Origin: Rhabdophis nuchalis
Lineage: Eukaryota > Chordata > Lepidosauria > Squamata > Natricidae
Length of the DNA: 64,000 bases
NCBI GenBank assembly: GCA_039707465.1
Contig: CM077646.1
Span: forward strand, 76,470,715-76,534,714
Direction of reading: 5' to 3'
The notes below the pieces were generated by a model. The model was not told the DNA's origin and made no database searches. It saw only the letters and a program-made list of their open reading frames with translations. Position numbers and translations under genes: made by a program. Shown here piece by piece: positions 37,991 to 50,150 of the stretch (positions are counted from its first letter, which is position 1; every line of letters starts with the position of its first letter).

Positions 37991-39205
37991 TAATTGTCAT
38001 ATTAGATTCTCTTCACTGGCTGGCATAATATTTTATTAGAAGTCATACCTAAAGTTCAAGCAAAAGATGTTCAGAACCATGGGAAACTGCCATATAGTAG
38101 TTACCTAGTTCAGATTTTTCTACTCAGGGTATATATTAAAAATCTAAGGTAATACCATATTGGCTAGTAATTCTAGGAAGTGACTCTGCCAATGCCCAGT
38201 CAGATGTGTTTTCTTGCCCTTAGTAGGATTCAAGTCTGTAACTTCTGCACATGTTCTAAATTTTGCATTTTAGAAATGTATTAGATTTATGTAATCAAAT
38301 TTGCAAATTTAAATTGCAAATATTGAATGAAAAATCTACTACATCCTTTTGAATGGTCAATGATTAGATTGTTGTTCAGAACAGAATTCTTCAACCTTGG
38401 GTTCTCTGGGTGTGTTGTATACAATATGAACTTCTGCCATTTCCTTGCTGTTGGCATTTATTGGCCACTATAGCAGGATACACTGATTATTGTGAAATGG
38501 AATTAACTCTTGTAAGCAAAAGAATCAAGGACACCGCCTGTATAAGCCTTAAAGGCACAGCCTTGATGCAGAAATGTCTGATGCTTGCTTAGTAATTTCA
38601 TTCAAGGTACTAAGGAAAGGGAGAGAATCTGACAGTGAGCCATTTTGTGGGAAACCTTCTCTTCGAATAAAGTATATTATCATTCATTGGCAACTTGCAA
38701 AATACCCTCCTTAATGCTATTATTCCATTCCCCAAATCTCTGATTCCCAACCTGGGGTCCTGCAGCAGGTTCTACACATTTAATTGGTAATAATTTGGGG
38801 AAGGCTGATCTAACCAAACAATTTGAGAATTAAGCCCTAAATCAGTTATAAGGGCAGGAAAATAAACTAAACCTTTTTTTCAGATTTCTAAGCAGTCTAA
38901 GGGAAGAGAAAAAAATATGATCAGCTGTGTACCCATACAGCCCCCGTACCCTACCTAATACTCTGGGCCTCCAGAACATCTAATCAAGAATGTAGACAAC
39001 AAAATATAGCAGGTAGCAGGTATTTATATTCCTGTTTATCTGTTCCTCGATTCCTTTCTTTAACAAGGAAATATACTGTAGCTCTATGGACTTTCAAGAA
39101 AATTTCATTCATCTAAAGCATTTCTTGGCATCTGCACCTACTGAAAAGGGAATAATCTCCAAATTAAAGTGTCTGCTAATTCAGGAAAACTAACCTCTTT
39201 AAATC
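37991..39205. other. Unique intron
   Basis: No feature supported. Confidence 0.5.
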
Positions 39206-39213
39206 CTGGCACA

Positions 39214-39515
39214 TAGGGGTGGGATTTAGCCAGTTTGGACCGGGTTGCACAAAGTGGTAGTTCTGGCGATCAGTTGGCCCCACCCACCTGCCCCTGTGCT
39301 AGTCTGTCCCATGTTTCCTTTGTTTGAAACCCAGCTGATAGGCATGCCAGAGTGGATTGCCATGCCTCAGCTGTTTTACTCACTGGGATTACAGTAGAAG
39401 GTAAGTTTTAGAGCTGTTTTGAAACAAACTGTGTGCCTGCAGAGTGCACATGTGGCGCATGCATGAAGTACATGCTCAGTGAACTGGTTGTTACACTGGT
39501 TGAATCCCAGCACTG
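39214..39515. mobile_element. hAT MITE (GGGGTGGGATTTAG...CAGCACTG)
   Basis: 302 bp flanked by CTGGCACA and CTGGCACC (7/8). The left terminus is degenerate (TAGGGGTGGG). Confidence 0.78.
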
Positions 39516-39523
39516 CTGGCACC

Positions 39524-40514
39524 CCAAATTAATCGCTGTCTCAGTGCATGGGCATCCATAAAGTAAACACAACAGTTTATGGGTGAAGGGGAAAAATACA
39601 TATAGGCAGGGGCAAAAAAAAATTGCCCCCTTCTTCTGATGGTAAAATACTTGCAGCTTAACTCCTGTCTTGTACTTCCTAGACTTCTTTGTTTTTCAGG
39701 ACTGGCCAGGACTTTCAGGGAATTGCTGCACTTTGTCTGAGATTTCACAGGAGATTTTGTTTACAGCATCCTTTTTCAAATGTTGTATGTTTATAGGTGG
39801 ATCTAGGCAGTAAGACTGGACATATGATCCAAATTCAAATGCATCTCATCATATGGTTCTTGTTACTCATGTGGCACTCCATAATCAGTGCCAAGTGGCT
39901 AGCATTTCCCAGGCATTGTGGACATAATATAATTAAAAATAGAGCTTTCTGGTTTAAGTAAAAACATTACAATGAACACCAAGGCTAAGATTTTATTTAA
40001 ATAAATAATTATGCATTCATATGTTTATTTATTTTTTAACAGAGTCCCTTCCTTTTTCCCTCTCACTCACTGTATTAGGGAAATAGGCTCAATTGGAAAC
40101 TTTCAGGAGAGTTCGAAATTGGGCACACCATATCAATCTTGTACATAAATATTTAAATTCATGAGAAAGTTATAAATTCATAGCAAGGATACTGAAAGTC
40201 ACTGATACAATATTAGCATACCTAGGATATATGAATGTATAGGACCTTTAATACAAAACTGTCAATTGTATGCACATAATAGCTTTGATAATATATTTGC
40301 CAGGACAGCTATTCACAGAAATAGTAGAATAATTTATCACTCAGCAGCCAAAAAAACAACAACCACTTAACAATAACAATATCCCACATTCTCTTCTTTC
40401 CACATAATTTCCTTTGGGTTGCTATAATGGTATTTAAGACATAAAGTTGCTGTTTCTAATAACAAGTTCAGCATCTTTGCTAATGTGTCCCAAATAAACA
40501 AATGTTGGTATTTT
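39524..40514. other. Unique intron
   Basis: No feature supported. Confidence 0.5.
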
Positions 40515-40522
40515 CTCTAGAG

Positions 40523-40653
40523 TAATGTTTCTCAATCTCAGCATTTTAAGGTATGTGGGCTTCAACTTTTCAACTCTGTCCCACCCATACTGACTGGGGA
40601 ATACTGGGAATTGAAGTCCACACAACTTAAAGTTGCTAAGTTTAGAAACACTG
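40523..40653. mobile_element. Older foldback MITE (ATGTTTCTCAATC ends)
   Basis: Diverged inverted arms (AATGTTTCTCAATCTCAGC against AGTTTAGAAACACTG), with imperfect 8-bp flanks CTCTAGAG and CTCTGGAC. More decayed than the other foldback MITEs here. Confidence 0.7.
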
Positions 40654-40789
40654 CTCTGGACCTTCATTTCAGAAAGGAACTCCATTATTCTAATTCCTTT
40701 CTTAAATATGCCTCCATTTTTACTTTGAAAATTCTATTAGGGCTCAGACTTGTGATGATTTTTGCCCCAGACATAGAAACCTGAATGAC

Positions 40790-41815
40790 AAGGTTAGGAG
40801 GGGCCTTGGAGGTCTTCTAGTCCAACCCCCTGCTTAAGCAGGAAATCCTGTACCATTTCAGACAAATGGTTGTCCAATCTGTTCTTAAAAACCTCCAATG
40901 TTGGAGCGCCCACAATTTCTGGAGGCAAGCTGTTCCACTGATCAGTTGTTCTAACTGTCAGGAAATGTCTCATTAGTTCTAGCTTGGATCTTTCTTTGAA
41001 TATGTTTCCATCTGTTACTTCTTGTTTAGCCTTCAGATACTTTGGAGAATAGGTTGTCCCCCTCTTTTTTGTGACAGCCTCTCAAATATTGGAAGACTAC
41101 TATCATGTCACTCTCGGTCCTTCCCTTTGTTAGGCCAGACCAGTGATGCCCAAAGAGTGCCCAAACTGGATGGTGCATACGCACCAGAGTGCCAGAAACC
41201 CAATGACCAGCTGGCCAGCAGGCATGCGCATGACAGAAATCCGATGACTAGCTGGCCAGCGTGCATGTGTGCGTCGGAAACCTGAAGACCAGCTGGCCAG
41301 TGCGCATGAGTGCACATCAGAAACCTGATGGCCAGCTGGCTGAGCTGGGGCGATTGCGTGCATGCCCACAGAGAGGACTCTGTGTGCCACCTATGGCACG
41401 TGTGCCATAGGTTTGCTAACATGGGGCTAGAAATACCCAGTTCCTGCAACTGTTCATTATATGTTTTGGCTTCCAGCCCCCTAATCATCTTTGTTGCTCT
41501 TCTCTGCAGTCTGTTTTGTATTGAAGTAAGCAGAACTGGATGCAGTATTTCAATAAGGTCTCACCAAGGCAGTATATAATAATGGTACTAATACTTCATG
41601 TAATTTTTGATACTGTTCCTCCACTGATGCAGCCTATGACTGCATTGGCTTTTTTTGGCAACTGCAGTACATTACTGGCTCATACTTAAGTGGTTGTCCA
41701 CTAGGATGCCTAGATTCCTCTCATGCTGCTGAATATGTGCCACCTATTCCATACTTGTTCATTTGGTTTTTCTTGCCTGTGTAAAACCTTATTTTTCTAA
41801 ATCAAGCTTAAATTT
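40790..41815 (-). mobile_element. CR1 LINE 3' region, split by a hAT element
   Basis: The plus strand shows the reverse complement of CR1: GGTCTTCTAGTCCAACCCCC, GGCAAGCTGTTCCACTGATC, TGTCAGGAAATGTC, ATACCCAGTTCCTGCAAC, and GGTTGTCCACTAGGATGCC. The hAT element at 41141-41424 separates the two parts. Its frame is decayed. Confidence 0.85.
41141..41424. mobile_element. hAT-like element nested in CR1
   Basis: CAGTGATGCCCAAAG and the degenerate right end GTTTGCTAACATGG bound repeated CCAGCTGGCCAGC and GCATGCGC motifs. The flanks are GGCCAGAC and GGCTAGAA (6/8); the CR1 consensus at this point reads like GGCTAGAC, so both copies can be derived from it. Confidence 0.82.
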
Positions 41816-43914
41816 AATTTTTAAAATTTAATTTAAACTTAGATAAAGTTCTCAGTTCAGTATACTTTTGGGAAACTTCGCTTTTAGAATTTTTACAATC
41901 TAAATATTGTCCAAAACAATGATGATATTATTAATTAGCTTAGCAAAGCTAAATATATATGATCTCATCTATTTATTGATTATGTAGCACCCAGTGAGTT
42001 TAGAGCAAATTCATTTCATACATGGTTCAGTTTCAGCTGCTAAAGTAGAATTATATTTGCTTTAAATGCCAGTATCTCATCCTCAGAATTTTAGATTATA
42101 ATTGTGATCTTTTTTTAATGCTCTGGCTATAATTAACAGAAAATTCAGTTGATTCCATAAGCCAAGTAAAAGTTATTCCTAGTTCATAAAGCTCTGTGCA
42201 CTTCCTATATTTTGGGGAACCCAATGTTCATTAGCAATAAGAAGGTTACAATGAAAACAGGAAGGTAATTTTACCATATCTATTTATTATTGAAGAAAGG
42301 TTAAAAATACATGGAGTTTAATGTCATTTTTGGACAGTATCCAAAAGAACTTTAGTAAACATTAAATAATTTCCTAGTCTAGTTAATACAAGGAAAGCTT
42401 TCTCTCACAGCTACATTTGAGAAGGTCCGTTTTCCTGTGTCTGTTCTGCCTGTTTGAAACCAGGGCCAGTCTAATAACTTTCTAGAGTTTGTGATCAGTG
42501 CACCTCCTCTTTCTAAATATTTTCATCTGCCTTTTGTAAAGGCTGGTTTCTTGCCTGTAACAAATTTGAGAAACATTTACCCACCAAAGAAGATCAATGA
42601 GTCAGTTGCCCTGCTCAAATTTGACATTCCTGCTCCTGGAAATGCCTGCAGCGGTTCTTTTAACAAGGAAGTCATAATTAGTCGACATGAATCTGGTATC
42701 TGACTTCTTTTCATGCCTATCTTTAAACTGCTAATTAAGGAAATATTTGTGTGCTGTTGTCTGAACTTCTCCTCTCCTCGATTCTTGAAATAACTTGGAT
42801 CTGTTCCATATTTCCCTCACCTCCCAGCAATGTTCTGCCTTCAGATTTGCTGCAGTTTGACACCATGCAGCTTTTAAATTAAAGCTGGAACAGTTGGCTT
42901 AAGAAGTTAGGAAGGAGTTTTAAAAATATTTTTTCCCCACAGTGCTGTTTGTATAGTAACTTCATTAGTACTCTTCAGCCTAAGAGTAAAAAGCATGATG
43001 GATGCAAATAACAGTATAAGATGCACATGTATTTCCTACTGAATTTGGTTTGTTATTTTGAAAAGACTTTGCTTGCTACCATGATAAGAAAAACCAAACC
43101 CCAAGATACTTATTGAAATGAAGATAACTTAATTAAAGATAAAATTTAAGAGATTCAGAAGTATATGTTTTTCAGTAAATAAGGGAAGGAAAGGGAGAAG
43201 GGAGGAAAAGATGGAAAGTAGAAACGAGAAAGGGAAGGCAGGCAGGCAAGTAAGCTGTTGGACATGTGCTGATACAAATTATCTTCTTTGATGCTTTATG
43301 GTATGTTTTATCAATTTTCCACCTCACTTTTTTTTATTTTCATCCCTACTCTCCATTCCTGCATAAGATCAGATTCAAAAAAGACTTTTTAAAATAATGG
43401 TCTCATGGATTTTTTTTTTTTAAAGTCTTCCATACTTGTCAGAATGACAAATACTTTAGTAGGGCTATCAAGAATCTTAACAATTTTTGCTAATGTTTGT
43501 GTGTGTGTGTGTGTGTCTGTCTGTCTCTACATTATGCAACATTTTAATCTCATTCTCAGCTTTTGCAGTCATTCTCTTATATGCATTTTTCATCCAAATC
43601 ATTATTCCTATAAAGCATCCTTTTTCATATTTTCCATTAGTAAAACTTCCATGAATAAAAAATGACAATTTATTTTATTTTTGTTTGCTCAGCTTCCTCA
43701 TCCTTAGACCATTTTCCATTTATTGTGATGTGAGATTGATCTTCTTCACACAGGCCATGTAGTTTTTCTTCCTGCATTATATTTCCTTTCACTGTGCCTT
43801 TTTCCTGTCTTCCCTTTCTTCCCTTTCTTCCATCTATTTTTTTTTTCTTCAAGTCCCATTCCTATCCACCAAGAAATGGACTCTTTCTATTCGTAACCTT
43901 TTGTACTAGTTGTA
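41816..43914. other. Repeat-poor intron
   Basis: No recognised element apart from the GT tract at 43497. The open frame at 42491-42703 lacks splice-site or family support. Confidence 0.5.
43497..43528. repeat. (GT)n(CTGT)n microsatellite
   Basis: Ten GT units followed by three CTGT/CTGTCT steps. Confidence 0.9.
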
Positions 43915-44130
43915 CCTTAGAGGTCTTCTAGTCCAACCCCCTGTTCAAGCAGACAATCCTATATATAATTATATTATATTTATTGTACCCGAGGTTTTTA
44001 TGTTTTATGATTGCCTGTTCACCGCCCTGAGTCCCGCAAGGGAGATAGGGCGGTATATAAATTTGAATAAAGTGAAAGTGAAGTGAAAGTATACCATTTC
44101 AGATAAATGGTTATCCAATCTCATCTTAAA
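43915..44130 (-). mobile_element. CR1 fragment split by an L2 3' end
   Basis: Reverse-complement CR1 (GAGGTCTTCTAGTCCAACCC ... AATCCTATA, resuming ATACCATTTCAGATAAATGG) is interrupted by 43964-44090, with a TATA repeat at both junctions. Confidence 0.8.
43964..44090 (+). mobile_element. L2 3' end nested in CR1
   Basis: Short L2 tail with CACCGCCCTGAGTCCCGCAA, GGGCGGTATATAAATTTGAA and a GTGAA-type terminal repeat. Confidence 0.78.
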
Positions 44131-44703
44131 TTAAAAGGATTGCTTTTGACATACGATTTCAAAACACTGATTTCAAAACCATTATTTTGTTGTGGTTCTC
44201 ATTCAAATTCAATTAGTGTAATACATACAATTCCTAGCCAAATCCAAATACTTCACATTCATCATTTTCAATATGGCATCTACTTCATGTGTTGGAATGG
44301 GAATTGCCAGAATTATTCATTTCTGGATAATTTTTCTGGGAACACGTCTTAATGAAGACTATTCCATGCAATTATATTCTTTGATCATTGAAACTGAAAA
44401 TAAATAATGGTTTTATTATCCATGAATTTCTGTATCTGCTTTTTCAATTATTATCCCATGTGTATTTGTGAGTACATATGGTTTTGTGCTTTAAATCTAT
44501 GTGCAAAAATGTTTTAACTTTAGCCAAGAGTACTTTCATTAAATTCAACTGAATTGCTAACTCATTTATAGTGCTGATCTGCTGCCAATACATTCCTAAC
44601 CTTGCAGTAGGACCTGTGTTTTGACCACATGGTATTGTTCTTGAAGACTAGTTAGAGTCAGTGGCAAATATATACAGTACTTAGAATGAATTAATTTTTG
44701 ATA

Positions 44704-44971
44704 CAGGAAGTTCTTCTTTAGTGACCACAACTGGGATTGGTAACTTAATGGCTAAGCAGAAAACCATCTGACCATGATTTTCTTTATTTATTTATTTCTA
44801 TCACAAGATAGTTGTGAAGTGACCACTTGACCACATGGTGATCACTTGACCATGGGATGTTGCAATGATGGAAATGTAAAGATTGGTCACAAAGTTGTTC
44901 GTTCTTTTGCAAGTGTGTAACTTTGAGCAATTGCTAAATGAAGTAATTAGTAAGCAAGCAAGCACTACCTG
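44704..44971. mobile_element. Diverged Tigger-like MITE
   Basis: Left end CAGGAAGTTCTTC after TA, right end GCACTACCTG; the interior holds GTGACCACTTGACCACATGG motifs. The right flank is not TA, and the copy looks old. Confidence 0.5.
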
Positions 44972-45033
44972 TCTAGTTAAGAGATTAAAAAGCACATTAC
45001 ATCAGATCTTTAGTAGTAACATTTATCTAGTGT

Positions 45034-45153
45034 ACGGGTGTCTTACTCACAGTGTCACATTGCCATTATCACAACATTTTTCCTCTTCATGGAGCTGGGG
45101 TGGGCATGGCCTGCACATGACGCATTAGGCCCATGAGCCACCAGTTTGACTGT
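45034..45153. mobile_element. Decayed MITE related to the 53115 element
   Basis: ACGGGTGTCTTACTCACAG at the left and CCAGTTTGACTGT at the right, flanked by TCTAGTGT and TCTATTGT (7/8). Shares GGGCATGGCCTGCA-like interior with 53115. Confidence 0.55.
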
Positions 45154-45161
45154 TCTATTGT

Positions 45162-46808
45162 TACTTTCCATCTTTTAAATTATGACCCATCAACTTTTCC
45201 AGCTTTTAAAATATGACTAAACAGCACTAAGAGAGCCAATGTGGTGCACAGCTATATTTCTATGTCACATCACAGTGTCTGAAACTAATTAAAACAATCT
45301 CTCAGTGTGTGGTTCTATGGCTGTACCCTCTCTGGATTTACTTCCCTTTGCATGGATCAGCATTGCATCAGATTTTCTTGACTTTTGTGCAATAGTGCAT
45401 GGTAGGAAAATAGTATGATATATGAGGTCCTTACACACCGTAGGTTGTTTGTAGAAAGATTAGGAGTAGGAGGCAGCTTGGAGGAGAGGGCATGGCATGA
45501 TGCCTTCCCCTCCATATATTGTTACACACTTGGGAAGAATCTGTGGAGAAGTGCTAGTTCCAGGAGCTGTAACTATTTCCTTTTTTGGATTGGCCTCCAG
45601 AATCCATTCCTGAGAAATTCTTCTGTCAGCCAATGCCATAATACATAAATCTAGAATGTCATATTGAATTTTTCCACAAATTATGATTTGGGGACAATTG
45701 TGCAGATGCGACATAATATATTATTTCAAAAAGGAAATATGCATTCAATAGAGTTCTGATTGTTTGTTTAAACAATCATCTACCTCTATATCCATAGTAG
45801 ATTAAGAGCATGTTTGGTTGGGGGCAGAAGGTGAATGAAAGAAAGAAGTTGCTTCAAATGGGATCTCTCATCACAGTTTTTCTGAAATCACCTCCTATGG
45901 AAACTAAAGTTGAATGCTCAGGGTCAGAAGGGAAAGAAAACAACAATTAAGGTGACAGGATGATTGAATAGCTTATTTTCCATTCACTTATGATCAGAAC
46001 ATAAAAGGTGAGGTATATATGTTCTACTTCAAGTGGTATTAATTATATGTTCATTGTTATTTTGCACTTAATTATATATTTATCACAATGTCAATAGATA
46101 TTGACAATGTCTATTGTAAGTATATTTGTAGGGTTATATTGGTGGCCATTATACATGGGGAAAACTCGCTTTCAGAAATATTGAAGTCTTCACATTGCAT
46201 TGCTGCATTCTTCCATTTACTAAACTTAGTTGCTATTGATAAAGCTTAGAAGACTCTGCTCTGACTAATCAAGCTGGGGAATGAAGTCAAAGTGTTTACA
46301 TTATTCCCTTTTAAATAGACTGTGGGGTACCATGGCAATGGATTATTCTTCAAGGCTTCTGGGAGACTGTTCAAGAGGGTTAATAAACTGCCTGAAAGCA
46401 ATCAACACCGAACATTTGTTTAGTTTTGCACATTTTTTTTTCCAGTACTAAAACCATTTTTGTCTATTTCATTAGCTCTGTCGAAAAACATTTTCTAAAA
46501 ACTGAATACTGTGTAAGGTTATTAAATCTTTTTTTGTGCATGTTTTGATCTGTTGTTAATTAGGTTCAAGTGTATGTTAAATGTCTCGTTTTTGTTTTGT
46601 TTTTAACATTTTAACCCTTATTTTGAGACTAATATCTCAAACTTATAGAAACTTATTTATAATTACCTATAAATATATTATTTCCCATGATTTGTTTCTT
46701 TTAGGTGACATCAATGGGAATATGCATGCATTCCTTGCTTGGGGACTAATATCAAGAGCATGTGGTTGCTTCACAGCTCCAGTTAGTCCTAAATGACATC
46801 AAATGTTT
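45162..46808. other. Unique intron
   Basis: No feature supported. Confidence 0.5.
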
Positions 46809-46816
46809 GCAATAAC

Positions 46817-47212
46817 TCCGTGATGCTGAACCTATGGCACACGTACCCACAGTGGCATGCAGAGCCATATCACCTGGCACGCAGGGGTTTGCCAGTTCCT
46901 CTTCTGGATAGATGGTGTGCATGCACATGTGACAATCAGCCGCTCTTCGTGCATGTGGCAATGCCAGAACCTGGAAGAGCTGGTCTTCTGGTTTCTGGCT
47001 CGCGCTGGCCAGTTGATTATTGCATGCACACATGCACCAGAAACCGGAAGACTAGCTGGCCAGTGCACATACATGTGCAGGAAACCGGAAGTTCATTTCC
47101 TGGCATGCGCATACCCGCTGCACAACTTCTCTTTCGGGTCATGACCCCAACGAGCATGTACATATGCACACTACCTTTTTGACACTTGGTGCCGAAAAGG
47201 TTAGCCATCAAT
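46817..47212. mobile_element. hAT-like element, TGATGCTGAACC ends
   Basis: Same family as 2869, 12284 and 41141. Ends are CGTGATGCTGAACC and GGTTAGCCATCA, flanked by GCAATAAC and GCAATAGC (7/8). The interior is rich in GCATGC and CCGGAAG motifs and has no transposase frame. Confidence 0.83.
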
Positions 47213-47220
47213 GCAATAGC

Positions 47221-47758
47221 TTCTAGACAAGTTTTCATCCTGGACCAAAATCCCTTTAATGGCTCTAATAAAAGACATACATTGTGTGTTTGACAGGAGA
47301 TAAAATACATTTTATTGGGACTTTATTGCTATGTCTTTATAGTGATCTCATGACCATTTCACAATTTTTTCTAAACCAGTAGAAATGAATGATTTAGTCC
47401 TTAAAATAGTCTTTTAAATCTGATCACAAACCTGTTTTTTCTATCACTGCTGTTGGCATTCTTAGGTTTTCATAGAGCTCAGTGCACACATTTTCTGAAT
47501 TTTGACCATATCAGTGTCTACAGACTCTTCATATTTATGTAAAGCTAGTGTAGGGTTCTGCTGAAAGCTGTATATGTCTTATAATTACAGTATATTGACT
47601 AAAACTGTTTTAGGGTTTGAGTGTATTGAATTTGTTTCAGCCATGAATTTATAAAATAGAACCCAATACATTAAACAGTTGTCTGGGTGTACACATCACA
47701 TGCACACAAAATTGGCCCCCCTGAATTTTAGTATTTTTTCTGAATAAAGTTAAAACAA
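47221..47758. other. Unique intron
   Basis: No feature supported. Confidence 0.5.
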
Positions 47759-48100
47759 TCTATATAAATAAAAATGTAAAATAGTTTGTACGAAGCAGCT
47801 AATCTCAAAAACTACTGCACCGATTTACCTCAAATTTTGACACAATGTTCCCAAGGACTACCCGATAATAGAATACATACTCATTTTGTGCCTAGCACAC
47901 ATGTGTCATGTGCAAGGTACACAAATGTAAAATGTACCCACTGATCATGTTTTCACCTCCCTGTAGCCCCGCCCATCAGGCTGCTTTTCAACTGTCATTG
48001 TTGGAAGAGGCCTCATATGGAGGTCTATTAGGGCCAAAAGAAGGCACTGAGATAGCAAACTCCCAGGTGGCCCATAGAGAAAGAGAGGGAGAAATACAGT

Positions 48101-48465
48101 TTAATAAAAGAGGGACTAGGGGAGACATGATAGCAGCCTTTCAATATGTCAGGGGTTGCCACAAAGAAGAGGGAGTCAAGCTATTCTCCAAAGCACCAGA
48201 GGGCAGAACAAGAAGCAATGGGTGGAAAGTAATCAAGGAGAGAAGCAACTTAGAACTGAGGAGGAATTTCCTGACAGTTAGAACAATTAACCAGTGGAAC
48301 AGAAGTTGCCTCCAGAAGTTGTGAATGCCCCAACACTAGAAGTCTTTAAGAAGATGTTGGATAGCCATTTGTCTGAAACGGTATAGGGCTTCCTGCCTAG
48401 GCAGGGATTTGGACTAGATGACCTCCAAGGTCCCTTCCAACTCTGCTATTGTATTATTGTATTAC
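48101..48465 (+). mobile_element. CR1 LINE 3' end nested in a Helitron
   Basis: 5'-truncated CR1 from AGAGGGACTAGGGGAGACATG through GACAGTTAGAACAATTAACC to the 3' hallmark TTGGACTAGATGACC, CCTTCCAACTCTGC and ATTGTATT repeats. The Helitron unit ...AAATACAG is cut and resumes as ACAGTAGG, leaving a short ACAG-type duplication. Confidence 0.87.
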
Positions 48466-49150
48466 AGTAGGTAGGTAGATAGGGGAATAGATAGAGAGGG
48501 AGAAATACAGTAGGTAGGTAGGTATATAGAGGGATAGATAGAAAGGGAGAAATAAGGTAGGTAGGTAGGTAGGTAGGTAGGTGGATAGATAGATAGGGAC
48601 AAACACAGTAGGTAGGTAGGTAGAGGGAGAAAGGAAGAAATATAGTAGGTAGGTAGGTAGGTAGGTGGATAGATAGATAGGTTGAAATACAGTACGTAGG
48701 TAGGTAGGGGGATAGATAGGGAGAAATACAGTAGGTAGGTAGGTAGGTAGGTAGGTAGGTAGGGTGATAGGGAGAAATACAGTAGGTAGGTAGATAGGTG
48801 GATAGATAGGGAGAAACACAGTAGGTAGGTAGGTAGAGGGAGAAAGGAAGAAATATAGTAGGTAGGTAGGTAGGTGGATAGATATGGAGAAATACAGTAG
48901 GTAGGTAAGTAGAGGGATAGACAGAGAGGGAGAAATACCGTAGGTAGGTGTATAGATAGATAGGAAGAAATACAGTAGGTAGGTAGGTAGGTAGAGGGAT
49001 AGAGAGGGAGAAATACAGTAGGTAGGTAGGTAGGTAGAGGGAGAAAGGAAGAAATACAGTAGGTAGGTAGGTAGAGGAATAGATAGAAAGGGAGAAACAC
49101 GGTAGATAGGTAGGTAGAGGGATAGATAGAGAGGGAGAAATACAGTAGGT
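48466..49150. repeat. TAGG-rich minisatellite in a Helitron
   Basis: Tandem units of about 35-50 bp, each with several GTAGG steps, a GGATAGATAG stretch and GGGAGAAATACA. The minus strand stays open as long Thr/Tyr/Leu/Pro/Ser-rich frames because the unit lacks stops; this is not a gene. Confidence 0.9.
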
Positions 49151-49268
49151 AGGTGGGTTGGGGGTTATATAGTGGTTGTGTGTATGTGTGAAGGTGTATA
49201 TGTACACACAGATTGGTTGGCCATTTAACCAGACTGGGCCATAGCAACGCGTGACCGGGTATAGCTAG

Positions 49269-50142
49269 TATAACAATAAAGGTACTGTTGAAGTAATGAT
49301 GGGCTTTTCTTCTCTGACAGATATCAGTAGCAGGAAACACAGATTTGAAAAAAAGAAAAAAAAGAAATGAAATGTAGTATGTGAGGGTTTCTTGAATTTT
49401 ACAGATTGTACTTTCAAGTGCTTGAACTAGACTATCATTTGTTAACTGCATTTCTGTACTCATTTATGAAATTGAGACTTTTCATATTGTACCTTGCTAC
49501 AACATTCCCCCAGAATTCAAGATTCTGATAAAATTCCTTGGTCTGAGTGTGGGTATCAATAATAGTATCAATCAATCATCACCACTATTCTATGTTGATG
49601 AAACCTCTTCTGGTAGAAAAACTGTTACAGATTATAGAATTTGAGTAGTGAATTTAAGATGCTGCTTCTTTTGGGCTATACTTATTATATCTCACAGTAT
49701 TACTAGAAATAGAATAATGTCTTCAAAAATAAATTCTCATACAAATAAATTGTTATTAGAAATTGGTGAGGGGAACCTGTGAAAGGAAACAATTAGTATT
49801 CTGGTGTGGTTTTGATTACTAAGATTTATTGAATAAGAAATCTGGTTGCCTTCAAAAGACCATGATAACTTTTGCTTTCATCATAGCTAAAATTACTCAT
49901 GGTTGAAGTCCACCAGTTGGCAGCAATGAATTAGAACCAATCTTTCTTGAAACACACTTTTTTTTGCTGTCAACCCTCAATGAATACTTTGCTTAAGTGA
50001 TTTATGAGGACTAATTTTGCAATTTAGTCAGTTCAGAATCAAGACCACCATTGAAAAAGATGGCAGAGTTAATATCTTGTTGATCATGTTTTATGCACAA
50101 TTGATGAGTACCATTGTAAAATAATTTGTAAAAAGTGTAATC
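49269..50142. other. Unique intron upstream of the exon
   Basis: No feature supported. Confidence 0.5.
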
Positions 50143-50150
50143 ACCTAGTG

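Larger units (their letters stand above)
47759..49268 (+). mobile_element. Non-autonomous Helitron split by CR1 and filled by a minisatellite
   Basis: 5' TCTATATAAATAAAAATGTA after a host A; 3' end GGGCCATAGCAACGCGTGACC and GGGTATAGCTAG before a host T. A CR1 copy occupies about 48101-48465 and a TAGG/GAGGGAGAAATACAG tandem array 48466-49150. It encodes no replication initiator or helicase. Confidence 0.87.

Noticed and set aside
42491..42703. A 70-codon frame with fairly protein-like composition
   Set aside because: No flanking acceptor/donor pair or recognisable family was found, and ERC2 has no known segment like it.
46752..47310. Several Cys/His-rich open frames on both strands, as also at 2796-3285 and 41022-41579
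   Set aside because: All coincide with CAGTGATGG-type hAT elements full of GCATGCAC motifs. The Cys/His content comes from the TGCATG repeats, not zinc fingers.
48446..49463. Open frames of 253 and 333 codons on the minus strand, rich in Leu, Pro, Thr, Tyr and Ser
   Set aside because: They are translations of the TAGG minisatellite inside a Helitron, and overlapping frames of similar composition occur there; no domain or start context supports a gene.
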